NCBI RefSeq assembly: GCF_005239095.1
Contig: NZ_SZUA01000001.1
Coordinates: 1,531,049 to 1,595,048 of the forward strand
DNA: 64,000 bases
Source of the DNA: Luteimonas gilva
GTDB taxonomy: Bacteria; Pseudomonadota; Gammaproteobacteria; Xanthomonadales; Xanthomonadaceae
Direction: 5' to 3'
The translations under genes and the position numbers were made by a program. Positions 53,130 to 62,900 of this stretch are shown piece by piece. How positions within the stretch are numbered: the first letter of the stretch is position 1; every line of letters begins with the position of its first letter. Under the pieces are notes generated by a model. The model was given only the letters and a program-made list of their open reading frames with translations. It did not search any database and was not told the DNA's origin.

Positions 53130-55235
53130 ATGTCGTTTTCGTTGGCCGAGGCGCGCTTCCTGTTCGATCGCGCGTTCGGCCTGGTGCGTCGCGGACTGGC
53201 CAGCTTGCGGACCCGCGGATGGCGGGCGAGTTGGAAACGGGTCAAAGCGCAGTTCCACCGCGTCCCTGCGCAGCGCCGTCTCCAGCCTTATCTGCCGGAA
53301 GAAACGCCGTTCGCGCCGTTCGCGGTGCCGCACAGTCCGGCGCCGCGAGCGAGCATCGTCATCCCGGTCTACAACCAGTTCGCGCACACGCTGGCATGCT
53401 TGCGCGCCCTCGCCGCGCATCCCCCGTCGGCCGCGTGCGAGATCCTCGTGATCGACGACGGGTCCAGCGACGAGACCGCCTCCGCGCTGCTTCAAGTCGC
53501 GGGACTGCGCTATCACCGGCGCTCGGAAAACGGCGGTTTCATCGCGGCCTGCAACGACGGCGCCGCCCGGGCCGCCGGCGAGTTCCTCGTGTTTCTGAAC
53601 AACGATACGGCGCCTCAACCCGGATGGCTCGACGCGCTGTTGGCGGCTTTCGACGAGCACCCGAAAGCCGGTCTCGTCGGCGCGCAATTGCTGTTTCCGG
53701 ACGGGCGCCTGCAGGAAGCGGGCGGCATCGTCCGCAACGACGGACGCGCCGACAACCTCGGCCGCTTCGAATCGCCCTTCGACCCGCGGTTCACTTATCT
53801 GCGCCGGGTCGATTACTGTTCGGGCGCCGCGATCGCGATCAGGAAATCCGACTTCGCGTCCTTCGGCGGCTTCGACGCCTATTACGCTCCGGCATACTAC
53901 GAAGATACCGACATAGGCTTCAAAGTGCGATCGGCAGGATTGGATGTCTTGTATCAGCCGGCATCGCGCGTCGTGCACAAGGAAGGCGCCACGTCCGGCA
54001 CCGACACGCGCAAAGGCGTGAAAGCCTACCAAACGCGCAACGCCGAAAAATTCTTCGAACGCTGGCGCGAGAAGATGGCGACGCAGCCGGACCACGAAAC
54101 GTCCGTGGAAGACGCGACGCGCCACCTCTACCGCCGGCAGGTCCTGATCGTAGACGCGCTGACGCCGACCCCCGACCAGGATTCCGGATCGCTGCGCATG
54201 GCCAACCTCATGCGCCTGCTGATCGACGAAGGCGCGCATGTGGCCTTCTACCCGCTCAACCGGGCGCATGCGGGCGCTTACACCGAAGCTTTGCAACATA
54301 TCGGCGTCGAGGCCTGGTATGCGCCCTTCGCCGGCCGCGCGCCGGGATGGCTGCGCCAGCACGGCCACCGCTTCGATACGGTGATGGTGAGCCGCCATTA
54401 CGTGGCGCGCGAACTGGTTCCGCTGTTGCGGAAGTACGCGCCGCAGGCCCGGGTCGTGTTCGACTCGGTGGACCTGCACTATCTGCGCGAGATGCGCGGC
54501 GCGGAATTGAGCAAGGATCCCGCCCTGATGCGCAGCGCGCGGCTCACCCGCAAGCTCGAACTCGACGTGATCGCGCAAACCGACGCCACGCTTGTCGTCA
54601 GCGACACGGAGCGCGCCTTATTGGCCGAAGACGCGCCCTCGGCGCGCGTCGAATTGCTGTCCAACCTGCACCGCGCCGCGCGGCCCGGATCTTCCTTCGA
54701 GGAGCGCCGCGACTTGGTTTTCGTCGGCGGGTTCCGGCACCCGCCGAACGTGGATGCCGTACTGTGGTTCGCCAACGAAGTCTTGCCCCGCGTCCGCGAA
54801 CGGCGTCCCGACATCCGGTTCCACTGCATCGGCAGTCATGCGCCCGAATCGGTGCTGGCTTTGGCGCGACGCGAAGGCGTGCTGGTGCACGGCCACGTGC
54901 CCGACATCGATCCGTACATGGATGGCGCGAGGATAGGATTGGCGCCCCTGCGCTACGGCGCCGGGGTGAAAGGCAAGGTCAATCTGAGCATGGCCCACGG
55001 CCAGCCGGTGGTCGCCACGCCTTGCGCGGTCGAGGGCATGCATTTGCGCGACGGCCACGACGTGCTGGTGGCCGAGTCGGCGCAGGACTTCGCCGCCGCC
55101 GTGCTGCGCCTGTACGAGGACCCAGCGCTGTGGGAGACCTTGTCCAGGAACGGCTTGGACAATGTGACGCGCCATTTTTCTCCGGACGCGGCGCGCGATG
55201 CGGTGCGCCGGATTTTTTTCAACGATCCGCGTTAG
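53130..55235 (+). CDS. two-domain glycosyltransferase (GT2 plus GT4)
   Basis: This 701-residue protein joins two glycosyltransferases. The GT2 part (about 70-310) has ASIVIPVYNQFAHTLACL, the UDP-sugar Asp block LVIDDGSSDE (109-114), FLNNDTAPQPGWL and the C-terminal YEDTDIGFKVRSAG. The GT4 (GT-B) part (about 335-700) has QVLIVDALTPTPDQDSGSLR, VFVGGFRHPPNVDAVLWFAN and GVKGKVNLSMAHGQPVVATP. Such fusions occur in O-antigen and exopolysaccharide clusters, but no such cluster is beside it; the gene stands alone. The products are unknown. Its 3' end overlaps the next, convergent gene by 17 bp. Confidence 0.9.
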   Translation: MSFSLAEARFLFDRAFGLVRRGLASLRTRGWRASWKRVKAQFHRVPAQRRLQPYLPEETPFAPFAVPHSPAPRASIVIPVYNQFAHTLACLRALAAHPPSAACEILVIDDGSSDETASALLQVAGLRYHRRSENGGFIAACNDGAARAAGEFLVFLNNDTAPQPGWLDALLAAFDEHPKAGLVGAQLLFPDGRLQEAGGIVRNDGRADNLGRFESPFDPRFTYLRRVDYCSGAAIAIRKSDFASFGGFDAYYAPAYYEDTDIGFKVRSAGLDVLYQPASRVVHKEGATSGTDTRKGVKAYQTRNAEKFFERWREKMATQPDHETSVEDATRHLYRRQVLIVDALTPTPDQDSGSLRMANLMRLLIDEGAHVAFYPLNRAHAGAYTEALQHIGVEAWYAPFAGRAPGWLRQHGHRFDTVMVSRHYVARELVPLLRKYAPQARVVFDSVDLHYLREMRGAELSKDPALMRSARLTRKLELDVIAQTDATLVVSDTERALLAEDAPSARVELLSNLHRAARPGSSFEERRDLVFVGGFRHPPNVDAVLWFANEVLPRVRERRPDIRFHCIGSHAPESVLALARREGVLVHGHVPDIDPYMDGARIGLAPLRYGAGVKGKVNLSMAHGQPVVATPCAVEGMHLRDGHDVLVAESAQDFAAAVLRLYEDPALWETLSRNGLDNVTRHFSPDAARDAVRRIFFNDPR

Positions 55236-56814
55236 CGGCCGTCTTCACCCGCTCGGCGAATTCGTCCAATCCCGGCGCATGCGCATCCAAAGCGCGCGCT
55301 TCGACCACAGCGGCTTCGGCGAAGGCGATCTCTCCGGCCCCCAGTCGTTCGTTGCCGACCGCGAGCCAGCGCTGCGCCAGCCGCGTTCTGGCGCCGCGCA
55401 CGGCGCGATCGCTCGGTTGCAATTGCTGCCACGCCTCCAAGCAAGCTTGCGCGCGGCGCAAGCGGTTGCCGCGCAATTCGTCTTCGTAGCAGCGGCGCAC
55501 TTCGGGCAGCGCGCGCGCCGCGGCGCGGCGGACGGCGGGATCGGCCGGAGCCAAGGCTTGGGCCGCGCGCAATTTGTCGTAGGCGCTGTCGCCGGGCGGC
55601 GTCAACCAATCGCCGCGGGCGGCGGCGCGGTCGGTTTCGGCCAGCAACGCGCGCACCCGCCGGCCGCGCTCGGCCGCCGGCATCGCCGGCGCGGTGCGCG
55701 AGTGCGCCTTGCGCGCGCGGTCGATGCGGCGCGCGGCGTCGCGCACCGCCGGATCGGACAGCGCATCGCGGGCGGCGCGCAGATCCTTTTCGGCTTCCGC
55801 GAAACGGAAATCGGCGGCGCGGCGTTCGGCGCGTTCGAGATAGGCGTGGCCGCTGCGCTCGACGCCCGCCTGCGCCGCGGCATCGGCCGCGTCGATCCGC
55901 AGCAGCTCGCGATAGCCCGTTAAAGCCGCATCGATCTTGCCGTTGCGCAGATCGCGATCCGCGCGCTGGCGAACCGATTCGATCGCGCGCGCCAAGCGCG
56001 CCTGCGCGGCCGGCAGATCGACGTGGCCGGGATCGTACTCGCGCGCGCGCGCGATCAGCGCCGCCGCCTCTTCCGGCTTGCCGCCGTCGAGCGCCGCATT
56101 CGCGCGCTGCAGCAGATCGGCCAGCGCATCCTCGCGGCCCTCCAAGGCTTCGGTGCGCGAGGGTTGCAGCGCAAGGATCCGCTGATACAAGGGCAACGCA
56201 GCGTCGGGCCCGTCGTCCAGATGCCCCTGCGACCGGGCCGCGGCGGCGCGGGCCAGCAAGCCGTCGATGCCCGCATGCTCGGCTTCCTGGCGACGCAAGA
56301 GCGCAGCGGCCGCGTCGGTTTCCGCGCGCGGTGCGGACAAGGCGCGGGCCAGCTTGAGCGCGTCGTGCGCATCGGCGTAGCGGTGATCGGCGATCGCGGC
56401 GCGAGTCTGCCGCAAAGCTGCCGCGGCGACCTGCATCAAGCCCTCGCGCGCTTCGTTGCGGTCGGGATCCAAGGCCAGCGCCGCTTCGTACAGTTCGCGC
56501 GCGCCGCTGCCGTCTTCGGCGCTCAAGCGGCCCGCGGCCAGCGCCTGCGCGGCCTGTTCGCGCAAGGTCTGGGCGCGGGTTTCGGGCCACAGCCAATCGG
56601 CCAAGGGCTGCCGGAACAGGAAGGTCGCCAAAACCAGCAGGACCGCTGCCGCGAGCGCCCACACGGCCATCGGAAATTTTTCGGCGCGGCCCGGCTTGCG
56701 TGCGGGATCGCGGAAACGCACGCCCTCCAGCCAGCCCAGGCGAGGTTCCGTGCGGCCGCGCGAAGCGCCGTCGCCGGCATGGCTCTGGGTTCGGTCGTCG
56801 CGTGGCGCGCTCAC
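55219..56814 (-). CDS. membrane-anchored TPR-like repeat protein
   Basis: I do not recognise a specific family for this 531-residue protein. One membrane helix at about 49-67 follows a basic cytoplasmic segment. The rest is a series of Ala/Arg/Glu-rich helices with TPR-like spacing (for example ARELYEAALALDPDRNEARE, ALPLYQRILALQPSRTEALE, ALIARAREYDPGHVDLPAAQ, ALTGYRELLRIDAADAAAQA). A signal peptide is absent. A role as an envelope assembly scaffold is possible. The start is GTG. It lies 23 bp after the relA stop, so it may be its operon partner. Confidence 0.75.
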   Translation of the reverse strand: MSAPRDDRTQSHAGDGASRGRTEPRLGWLEGVRFRDPARKPGRAEKFPMAVWALAAAVLLVLATFLFRQPLADWLWPETRAQTLREQAAQALAAGRLSAEDGSGARELYEAALALDPDRNEAREGLMQVAAAALRQTRAAIADHRYADAHDALKLARALSAPRAETDAAAALLRRQEAEHAGIDGLLARAAAARSQGHLDDGPDAALPLYQRILALQPSRTEALEGREDALADLLQRANAALDGGKPEEAAALIARAREYDPGHVDLPAAQARLARAIESVRQRADRDLRNGKIDAALTGYRELLRIDAADAAAQAGVERSGHAYLERAERRAADFRFAEAEKDLRAARDALSDPAVRDAARRIDRARKAHSRTAPAMPAAERGRRVRALLAETDRAAARGDWLTPPGDSAYDKLRAAQALAPADPAVRRAAARALPEVRRCYEDELRGNRLRRAQACLEAWQQLQPSDRAVRGARTRLAQRWLAVGNERLGAGEIAFAEAAVVEARALDAHAPGLDEFAERVKTAANADR

Positions 56815-56837
56815 GCCTCGAGCATAACAGCGCCGCT

Positions 56838-58988
56838 TCAGCCGGCTCTACGCGCTTCCTCCACACCGGGCAGCCCTGACAGCTTGCCAAGCAGCGTGGA
56901 CAGCTGTCCGAAATCGGCCACGCGCAGCCGCAAGCGCAGCCGGATCCTGCCGCTGCCGCGTTCGGCCTGGCTGTGGATGTCGGCCACGTGCGCGTTCTCC
57001 TGCGCGATCAAATTGGTCAAGTCCTTCAACAGCCATTTGCGGTCCAGCGCCAGCAATTGCACGTCGACCTCGTAGCCGCCGCTCGTCCCGCCCCATTCGA
57101 CCGGCAGCACGCGCTGCGGCTGCTTGCCGGCCAAGCGCAGGAAGGCCGGGCAATCGGGCCGGTGCACGGACACGCCGCGGGCGCGGGTCAGATAACCCAC
57201 GATCGGCTCGCCCGGCAGCGGTTGGCAGCAGCGCGCGATCTGCACCAGCAGATTGCCGACGCCTTGCACGGTCAAGCCCGACGTGGCGCCGGTCTTGCGC
57301 ACTTTGCGCGAAGGCGCGGGCAAAACCGGCGCGGGCTCGGCTTGGTCGCGCTCCAGGTCGTGCAGCGCGCGGCCGACCTGATGCGGACCGACGTCGCCCA
57401 GCGCGACCTGCACATGCAACTCGTCGACGCTGGCGACGTTGAACTTGGCCAGCACCGGCGCCAGCTCGGCGTTCTGCAATCCGAGCCGCTTCAATTCCTT
57501 GTCCAGCAGCTCTTTGCCCGCCTGCACGTTGCGCGCGCGGTCGAGCTTGTGGAACCAGGCGCGCACCTTGTCGCGCGAACGTCCGCTCGCCAGGAAGCCG
57601 TTCGCCGCCACCAGCCAGTCGCGCCGCGGTTCGCCGGTCTTGGCGGTGAGGATTTCGACCCGGTCGCCGCTGCGCAGCTTGTGGTCCAGCGGCACGATCC
57701 GGCCGTTGACCTTGGCGCCGCGGCAGCGATGCCCGACTTCGGTGTGCACGTGGTAGGCGAAATCCAGCGGCGTGGCGCCCTGCGGCAAGTCGATCACCTC
57801 GCCGCGCGGCGTCAGCGCGTAGATCCGATCCTCGATCAGCTCGGCGTCGATCTCGCCCATCAGATCGGCGTTGTCGTCGCGTTGCTCGAGCAAGCGCCGC
57901 ATCCAGCCGATCTTGCGGTCGAGCGCCGCGTCGGCAGCCGCGCTGCGTCCTTCCTTGTAGCGCCAGTGCGCGGCCACGCCGAGTTCGGCCTGCGCGTGCA
58001 TTTCGCGGGTGCGGATCTGCACTTCCAGGGTCTTGCCGTCCGGGCCGACCACGGCGGTGTGCAGCGATCGGTAGTCGTTGCGCTTGGGGCGGGCGATGTA
58101 GTCGTCGAACTCGCTAGGGATCGGGGTCCAGATCGCGTGCACCACGCCCAGCGCGGCGTAGCAGGCGGGCACGTCGTCGACCAGCACCCGCACCGCGCGC
58201 AGGTCGTACAGCTCGCCGAACGGCACGTCCTTCTTCTGCATCTTCTTCCAGATGCTGTAGATGTGCTTGGGCCGGCCGGCGACTTCCACCGCCAAGCCCT
58301 GCGCCTTCATCGCGCTCTGGAGGTCGCGCTTGACGCGTTCGATGTAGCGCTGGCGGTCGTTGCGCTTTTCGTCGAGCAAACGCGCGATGCGCTGGTAGGT
58401 TTCCGGCTCCAGATGGCGGAACGCGAGATCCTCGAGCTCCCACTTCAGCTGCCAGATGCCGAGCCGGTTGGCCAGCGGCGCATGGATGTCGCGGGTCAGC
58501 TGCGCCAGCGCGCGGCGTTCGGCTTCGGGCAGATCGGAGGCCGCGCGCAGCCGCGCCAGTTGCCGCGCGAGCAGGATCGGCACCACGCGCAAGTCGCGCA
58601 CGATCGCCAGCAGCAACCGGCGCAAGCCTTCGCTGTTGCCCGCCCCCGCATGCTCGGCGTGCAAGGCCCACACCTGGTTGGCGGCGCGTTGGCCTTCGAG
58701 CAGGGCGGCGACGGCCGGATGCTCGCGTTGCAGGGCTGGCTCGGCCTTCTCGCGCCATTCCGGCGCTACATGCAGGATCGCCGCGGCCATCACTTCGCCG
58801 TCGCCGCCGAGCAGGGCCAGCGAGGCGAGCGTATCGGCCAGCACCGGCAGCGGATCGCGCAGCGTCGCTTCGCTGTTTGCGGTCGCCGCTGCGCGCAGGG
58901 TTTCACGGAGCCCGGGCGTGATCGCGGAAGCAGCGGGCAAGGCCAGCAGCGCGTCGATCGCAGCATGAGTCGGGGGAGTAGCGGCCAT
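56838..58988 (-). CDS. relA: GTP pyrophosphokinase RelA
   Basis: This 716-residue stringent-response synthetase makes (p)ppGpp on stalled ribosomes. The N-terminal hydrolase-like domain lacks the HD motif of SpoT (ILHVAPEW stands at that place), so it should be synthesis-only. The synthetase domain has the RelA-type EFDD (293-296; SpoT has RFKD). PKRNDYRSLHT follows where many relatives have NGYQS, with the base-stacking Tyr kept. The TGS domain (about 395-455), the Cys-rich ARCCQPLPGEPIVGYLTRA segment and a C-terminal ACT domain are present. The start at 58988 (MAATPPTHAAIDAL) matches the family; a longer open frame upstream crosses a REP pair. The TPR-like gene follows. Confidence 0.96.
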   Translation of the reverse strand: MAATPPTHAAIDALLALPAASAITPGLRETLRAAATANSEATLRDPLPVLADTLASLALLGGDGEVMAAAILHVAPEWREKAEPALQREHPAVAALLEGQRAANQVWALHAEHAGAGNSEGLRRLLLAIVRDLRVVPILLARQLARLRAASDLPEAERRALAQLTRDIHAPLANRLGIWQLKWELEDLAFRHLEPETYQRIARLLDEKRNDRQRYIERVKRDLQSAMKAQGLAVEVAGRPKHIYSIWKKMQKKDVPFGELYDLRAVRVLVDDVPACYAALGVVHAIWTPIPSEFDDYIARPKRNDYRSLHTAVVGPDGKTLEVQIRTREMHAQAELGVAAHWRYKEGRSAAADAALDRKIGWMRRLLEQRDDNADLMGEIDAELIEDRIYALTPRGEVIDLPQGATPLDFAYHVHTEVGHRCRGAKVNGRIVPLDHKLRSGDRVEILTAKTGEPRRDWLVAANGFLASGRSRDKVRAWFHKLDRARNVQAGKELLDKELKRLGLQNAELAPVLAKFNVASVDELHVQVALGDVGPHQVGRALHDLERDQAEPAPVLPAPSRKVRKTGATSGLTVQGVGNLLVQIARCCQPLPGEPIVGYLTRARGVSVHRPDCPAFLRLAGKQPQRVLPVEWGGTSGGYEVDVQLLALDRKWLLKDLTNLIAQENAHVADIHSQAERGSGRIRLRLRLRVADFGQLSTLLGKLSGLPGVEEARRAG

Positions 58989-59076
58989 CGGCCACAGGCT
59001 ACCGCACCGCACCGTCGGCGCAATGCCAAGAAGGCATCGCCGAGTTGCGTCCGGGCGGCCGCGTACGCCGTTTTTC

Positions 59077-59156
59077 GTAGAGTCGAGCCTGCTCGACTCC
59101 CTTTCCAATACCGCAAAGATCCTGCAAGAAAAGCAGTCGAGCAGGCTCGACTCTAC
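59077..59156. repeat. REP pair, GTAG-AGTCGAGC arm family
   Basis: GTAGAGTCGAGCCTGCTCGA begins at 59077 and the mate TCGAGCAGGCTCGACTCTAC ends at 59156. This arm sequence resembles the SMAG repeats known from Stenotrophomonas maltophilia. Arms are perfect, and about 30 nt lie between. Upstream of relA, divergent side. Confidence 0.9.
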
Positions 59157-59218
59157 GGAAGCCGGCCTCGGCTTGGGTGGGCAGCTCGGCCCGTCATAGC
59201 CGCATCGCCTATTGCCAT

Positions 59219-59224
59219 TACACT
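59219..59224 (+). promoter_or_regulatory. possible -10 of the secreted-protein gene
   Basis: TACACT 30 bp before the ATG at 59255, with GAGG (59241-59244) as ribosome site. The -35 region is not convincing. Inference only. Confidence 0.35.
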
Positions 59225-59254
59225 CGGGCATAACCACCCCGAGGCCAGGCCGCC

Positions 59255-59743
59255 ATGAAACAACCGCTCCGCCTATCCGTGTTCCGACTGTTCGTTTGCG
59301 CCCTTTTTCTCAGCCTGGCCACCCACGCCATCGCGCAAGAAGCGCCCATCGAACGGCAGATGACGGCCGACGAATTCAAAGCCGCCGGCCTGGACAAGCT
59401 GTCCGCGGCCGAACTGGCCCATCTCAACGCTTGGCTCGGACGCAAGGCCGCCCAAACGCCGGTCACCGCGGCGGCGCCGGCCTCTCCGCCGCCGACCGGC
59501 GCGGGTTTCATCGGCGACGACCAGCCCGTGCGCAGCCGGCTCAAAGGTTCGATCCAGGAATGGGGCCCGGGCACCGTTTTCGAACTGGAAAACGGGCAGC
59601 GCTGGCGCGTGCTCAAAGGCAGCATGAAGTTGAACAAACCGCTGCAATCGCCGGAAATCGAAGTGGCCCCGGGCATGATGGGCCGCTGGTTCTTCCAAGT
59701 GGACGAAGATGCGCCGCGTCCGCGGGTCGAGCGCATCCAGTAG
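59255..59743 (+). CDS. secreted protein of unknown function
   Basis: This 162-residue protein has a signal peptide ending THAIAQ near residue 28, a helix block (EFKAAGLDKLSAAELAHLNA) of the type also seen in other Xanthomonadaceae hypothetical proteins, a Pro/Ala linker and an SH3-like beta part (FELENGQRWRVLKGSMKL, MMGRWFFQVDEDAPRPRVER). I know no function for it. It is probably periplasmic. The start follows GAGG by about 10 nt. It is convergent with hrpA. Confidence 0.78.
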   Translation: MKQPLRLSVFRLFVCALFLSLATHAIAQEAPIERQMTADEFKAAGLDKLSAAELAHLNAWLGRKAAQTPVTAAAPASPPPTGAGFIGDDQPVRSRLKGSIQEWGPGTVFELENGQRWRVLKGSMKLNKPLQSPEIEVAPGMMGRWFFQVDEDAPRPRVERIQ

Positions 59744-59992
59744 CGACGTTGCGCTCTTACCCTCCCCCCTTCGGGAGAGGGACAGGCCCGAAGGGCCAGG
59801 GAAAGGGTTCGGCTTTTGGCGGGTCGCTACAAGCAACAGCAAAAACACGCTTCGCTCCGCTCGCGCCCCCTCCCCTGCCCTTCGGGCATCCCGCTGCGCG
59901 CCCCGGCCCTCGCTTGCGCGAGGGCGTTCAGAGGCATGCGAAGCAATGCTTCGCAAGCATGCCTCTTCACCCCACAAGGGGGGAGGAAAAAG
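59744..59992. repeat. hairpin-rich intergenic region between convergent genes
   Basis: No gene is supported here. 59760-59781 is a short CCCTCCCCCC-TTCG-GGAGAGGG element like that at 24930. 59907-59924 is a perfect 7-bp hairpin (CCCTCGC-TTGC-GCGAGGG). 59931-59965 has outer arms GAGGCATGC/GCATGCCTC and an inner GAAGC/GCTTC stem. These may end transcription of both genes. Confidence 0.65.
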
Positions 59993-62900
59993 CTAACTCC
60001 GCAATCCGGCAAACCTCTGCGTCAACTTCTTCGCCGAAGGGCCGCCGCGCACGCCCAGCTCCTGCGCGAACAGCGACACGCGCAATTCCTCCAGCTCCCA
60101 GCGCAGCGTCTGCCACTCGCCGGAAGCCGCTTCGTCCGCCGAAGCGGCCGCCAACGCATCCACGAACGGCTTGATTTCCAGCATCCGCGCCTGGTCGCGG
60201 GTCGGATCGCGCAAGGCGCGCTCGCAGCGCAAAGCCAAAGCTTTCAGGTAGCGCGGGTACTCGCGCAAAGCCGCCGCGGGCATGTCGCGCAGGAATCCGG
60301 GCGGCGTCAGCGCGGCCAAATGCGCGCGCATGTCGTCGAGATTGCCGCTGGCCCAGCCGATCAATTCCGAATCGAGCTTGGCGCGCACCTCGGCGACCAG
60401 GCCGAGGATGGTTTCGGCCTGGCGAAGACGCGCGGTGGCTTCCGGAAACAAGGCTTTGGCGATCGCCTCGCGCCGCTGCGCGAACGCGTCCGCGTCGCGG
60501 ATCGATTCCAAGCCCTCGGCCGCGAGCGCGGCGAAGGCGCCGTCGACCAGATCGGCGCGCAGCCGATCGCCGTCGTTGCCGCCGTCGCGGCGCGGCGCGG
60601 CCGATTCGATCGACGCGTACAGCAGCGCGGTCTTGGGCTGCGCCGGCAATTGCTTGCGCGCCTGCTTGAGCTTGTCGGCGAGCGCCATCGCGAGCAGCCG
60701 GCGCACGCCGCGCGGATGCCGGCGCCGCGCTTCCTCGCGTTGCGCGTACACCGCCAAGTCGACGCCGTCGCCGGTGGCGTCGAGCGCCGGATAGGCCGGC
60801 ACGCCGGCCGCGCCGGGCACGGACGCGGGAATCGGCCGCTCCGGGAAAGCGGTCAAGCCGCGCTGCGCCAAACCTTGCGCCGCCTGCGCCGCGAACGCGC
60901 GCTCGGCGCGCTCGCCGAAGCGCACGCGCAATTCGTCCAGGTCCCGCGACTCGGCCAGCACCGTCTTGCCGTCGCGGTCGAATAGGCGCAGGTTCATGCG
61001 CAGATGCGGCTCTATCCCCGCTTCGTCGAAATCGGTCGCGGCCGTTTCGACGCCGGTCAGTTTGCGCAGGAATCTCGCCAGCGCTCCGGCGAACGCGTCG
61101 GGCTCCGGTTGCGCATGCGCTTCGACGAAGGCGCGGGCGAAATCCGGCGCGGGCACGAAATTGCGGCGCAGCGCCTTGGGCAGCGACTTGATCAGCGCCG
61201 CCGCCTTGTCCGCGGCGAAACCCGGCGCCAGCCAAGTCAGGCGCGCGGCATCCAATGCATTGAGCAGATGCAGCGGCACCGCCAAAGTCATGCCGTCGTC
61301 GGGCGCGCCGGGCTCGAAACGGTAGCGCACCGCCAATCGCGCATCGCCGACGGAAAAATAAGGCGGAAACCGCGCCGCTTCGCTCTCGTCGCCGACCAGC
61401 AAATCCTGGCGCGTCCATTCCAACGCCGCCTTTTCCGCTTCGGGCAGCTTCGCATACCAGGCGTCGAGCGCTTGCGCGTTGTGGACATGGGCCGGCAAAC
61501 GGTCGAGATACCACTGCGCCATCCACTCTTCGTCGACCACCAGACCGCTGCGCCGTTGCTTCGCTTCTTCCTGGCGCGCCGCTTCCAAGGTTTTCAGGTT
61601 GCGGGGCAGAAAAGCGCTGCGCGCGTTGATCTCGCCCGGCACCAACGCCTCGCGCGCGAAGATGACGCGGCTTTCCTCCGGAAACAGCGCGCCGTAATGG
61701 ATGGGCCGCTTCGGCGCCAGCACCAGGCCGAACAGGCTGATCTGTTCGCTTCCGACCACGCGGCCTTGCGAGCGCGACCAGCGCGGATCGTGCTGTCGCC
61801 GCGCGAGCAGGTGCGGGAGTTCTTCGATCGCCCATTCCGGCTCGACCGCGGCATTGGTCAGCGACCACACTTTCTCGGTATCGAGCAGCGTCGCCGACAA
61901 GACCCAAGGCGGCGGTTTTTTCGCCAGCGGCGAGCCGGGGAATAACTGGAATTTGCGGCCTCGCGGGCCGTCGTACTGGCCGCGCTCCGTAAGCTGGCCG
62001 ATCTGGGTGGGCAGGCCGGCGATCAAGGCGCGGTGCAGCGTAGCGTAAGCCTTTGCGGTGTGCTGTTCCTCCCCTTTTGAAAAAGGGGGATCCAGGAGAA
62101 TTTGCTTTTGCTCTTGCCGTTTCGTCGCAACTGCATTGGCGCGTAAATCCCTTCTGTCCCCCTTTTTCAAAGGGGGGGTGGCTTCGCTGCCTTTTGCAGC
62201 GACGTCGCCCCATCCGAGCTCCTCGCACTGCAGCTTCAGCTGCCGGTGCAGCTCGCGCCACTCGCGCATGCGCAGGAAGCCGAGGAAATGCTTCTCGCAC
62301 CATTTGCGCAATTGCGACTGGGTCATCGCTTCGTGCGCTTCGCGATAGGCTTCCCACAATTTGAGGATGCCGACGAACTCGGATTTCGGGTCGGCGAACA
62401 ATGCATGGGCGTTGTCGGCCGCGGCGCGCTGATCGGCCGGGCGTTCGCGCGGATCCTGGATGCCGAGGAACGAGGCGATCGTCAGCATCTCCTGCAGGCA
62501 GCCGTGCGCTTGCGCGGCGACCAGCATGCGCGCCAGCTTCACGTCGACCGGCAAGCGCGACATGGTCCGCCCGATCGCGGTCAACTTGCGCTCCGGGTCC
62601 ACCGCGCCGAGCTCGTGCAGCTGTTGCCAACCGTCGGCGATGGCGCGCGGATCGGGCGGTTCCAGGAACGGGAAATCCTCTATCCGCCCCAACCCAAGCG
62701 ACAGCATCCGCAGAATCACGCCGGCCAACGCTGCGCGGCGGATTTCCGGGTCGGTGTATTGCGCACGCGATTCGAAATCTGCCTGCGCATACAACCGGAA
62801 GCAGGTACCGGGCGCGACGCGGCCGCAGCGGCCTTTGCGCTGGTCGGCGCTCGCCTGCGAGATCGCTTCGATGTGCAAACGATCCAATTTCTGGCGCGGG

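Noticed and set aside
58989-59237. Longer N-terminus for RelA (83 more codons)
   Set aside because: The extra codons cross a REP pair, and the family start fits the ATG at 58988.
56973-59258. Open frame of about 760 codons antisense to relA
   Set aside because: relA has full-length homology with domains in order; the antisense frame has no recognisable domain and arises from high third-position GC.
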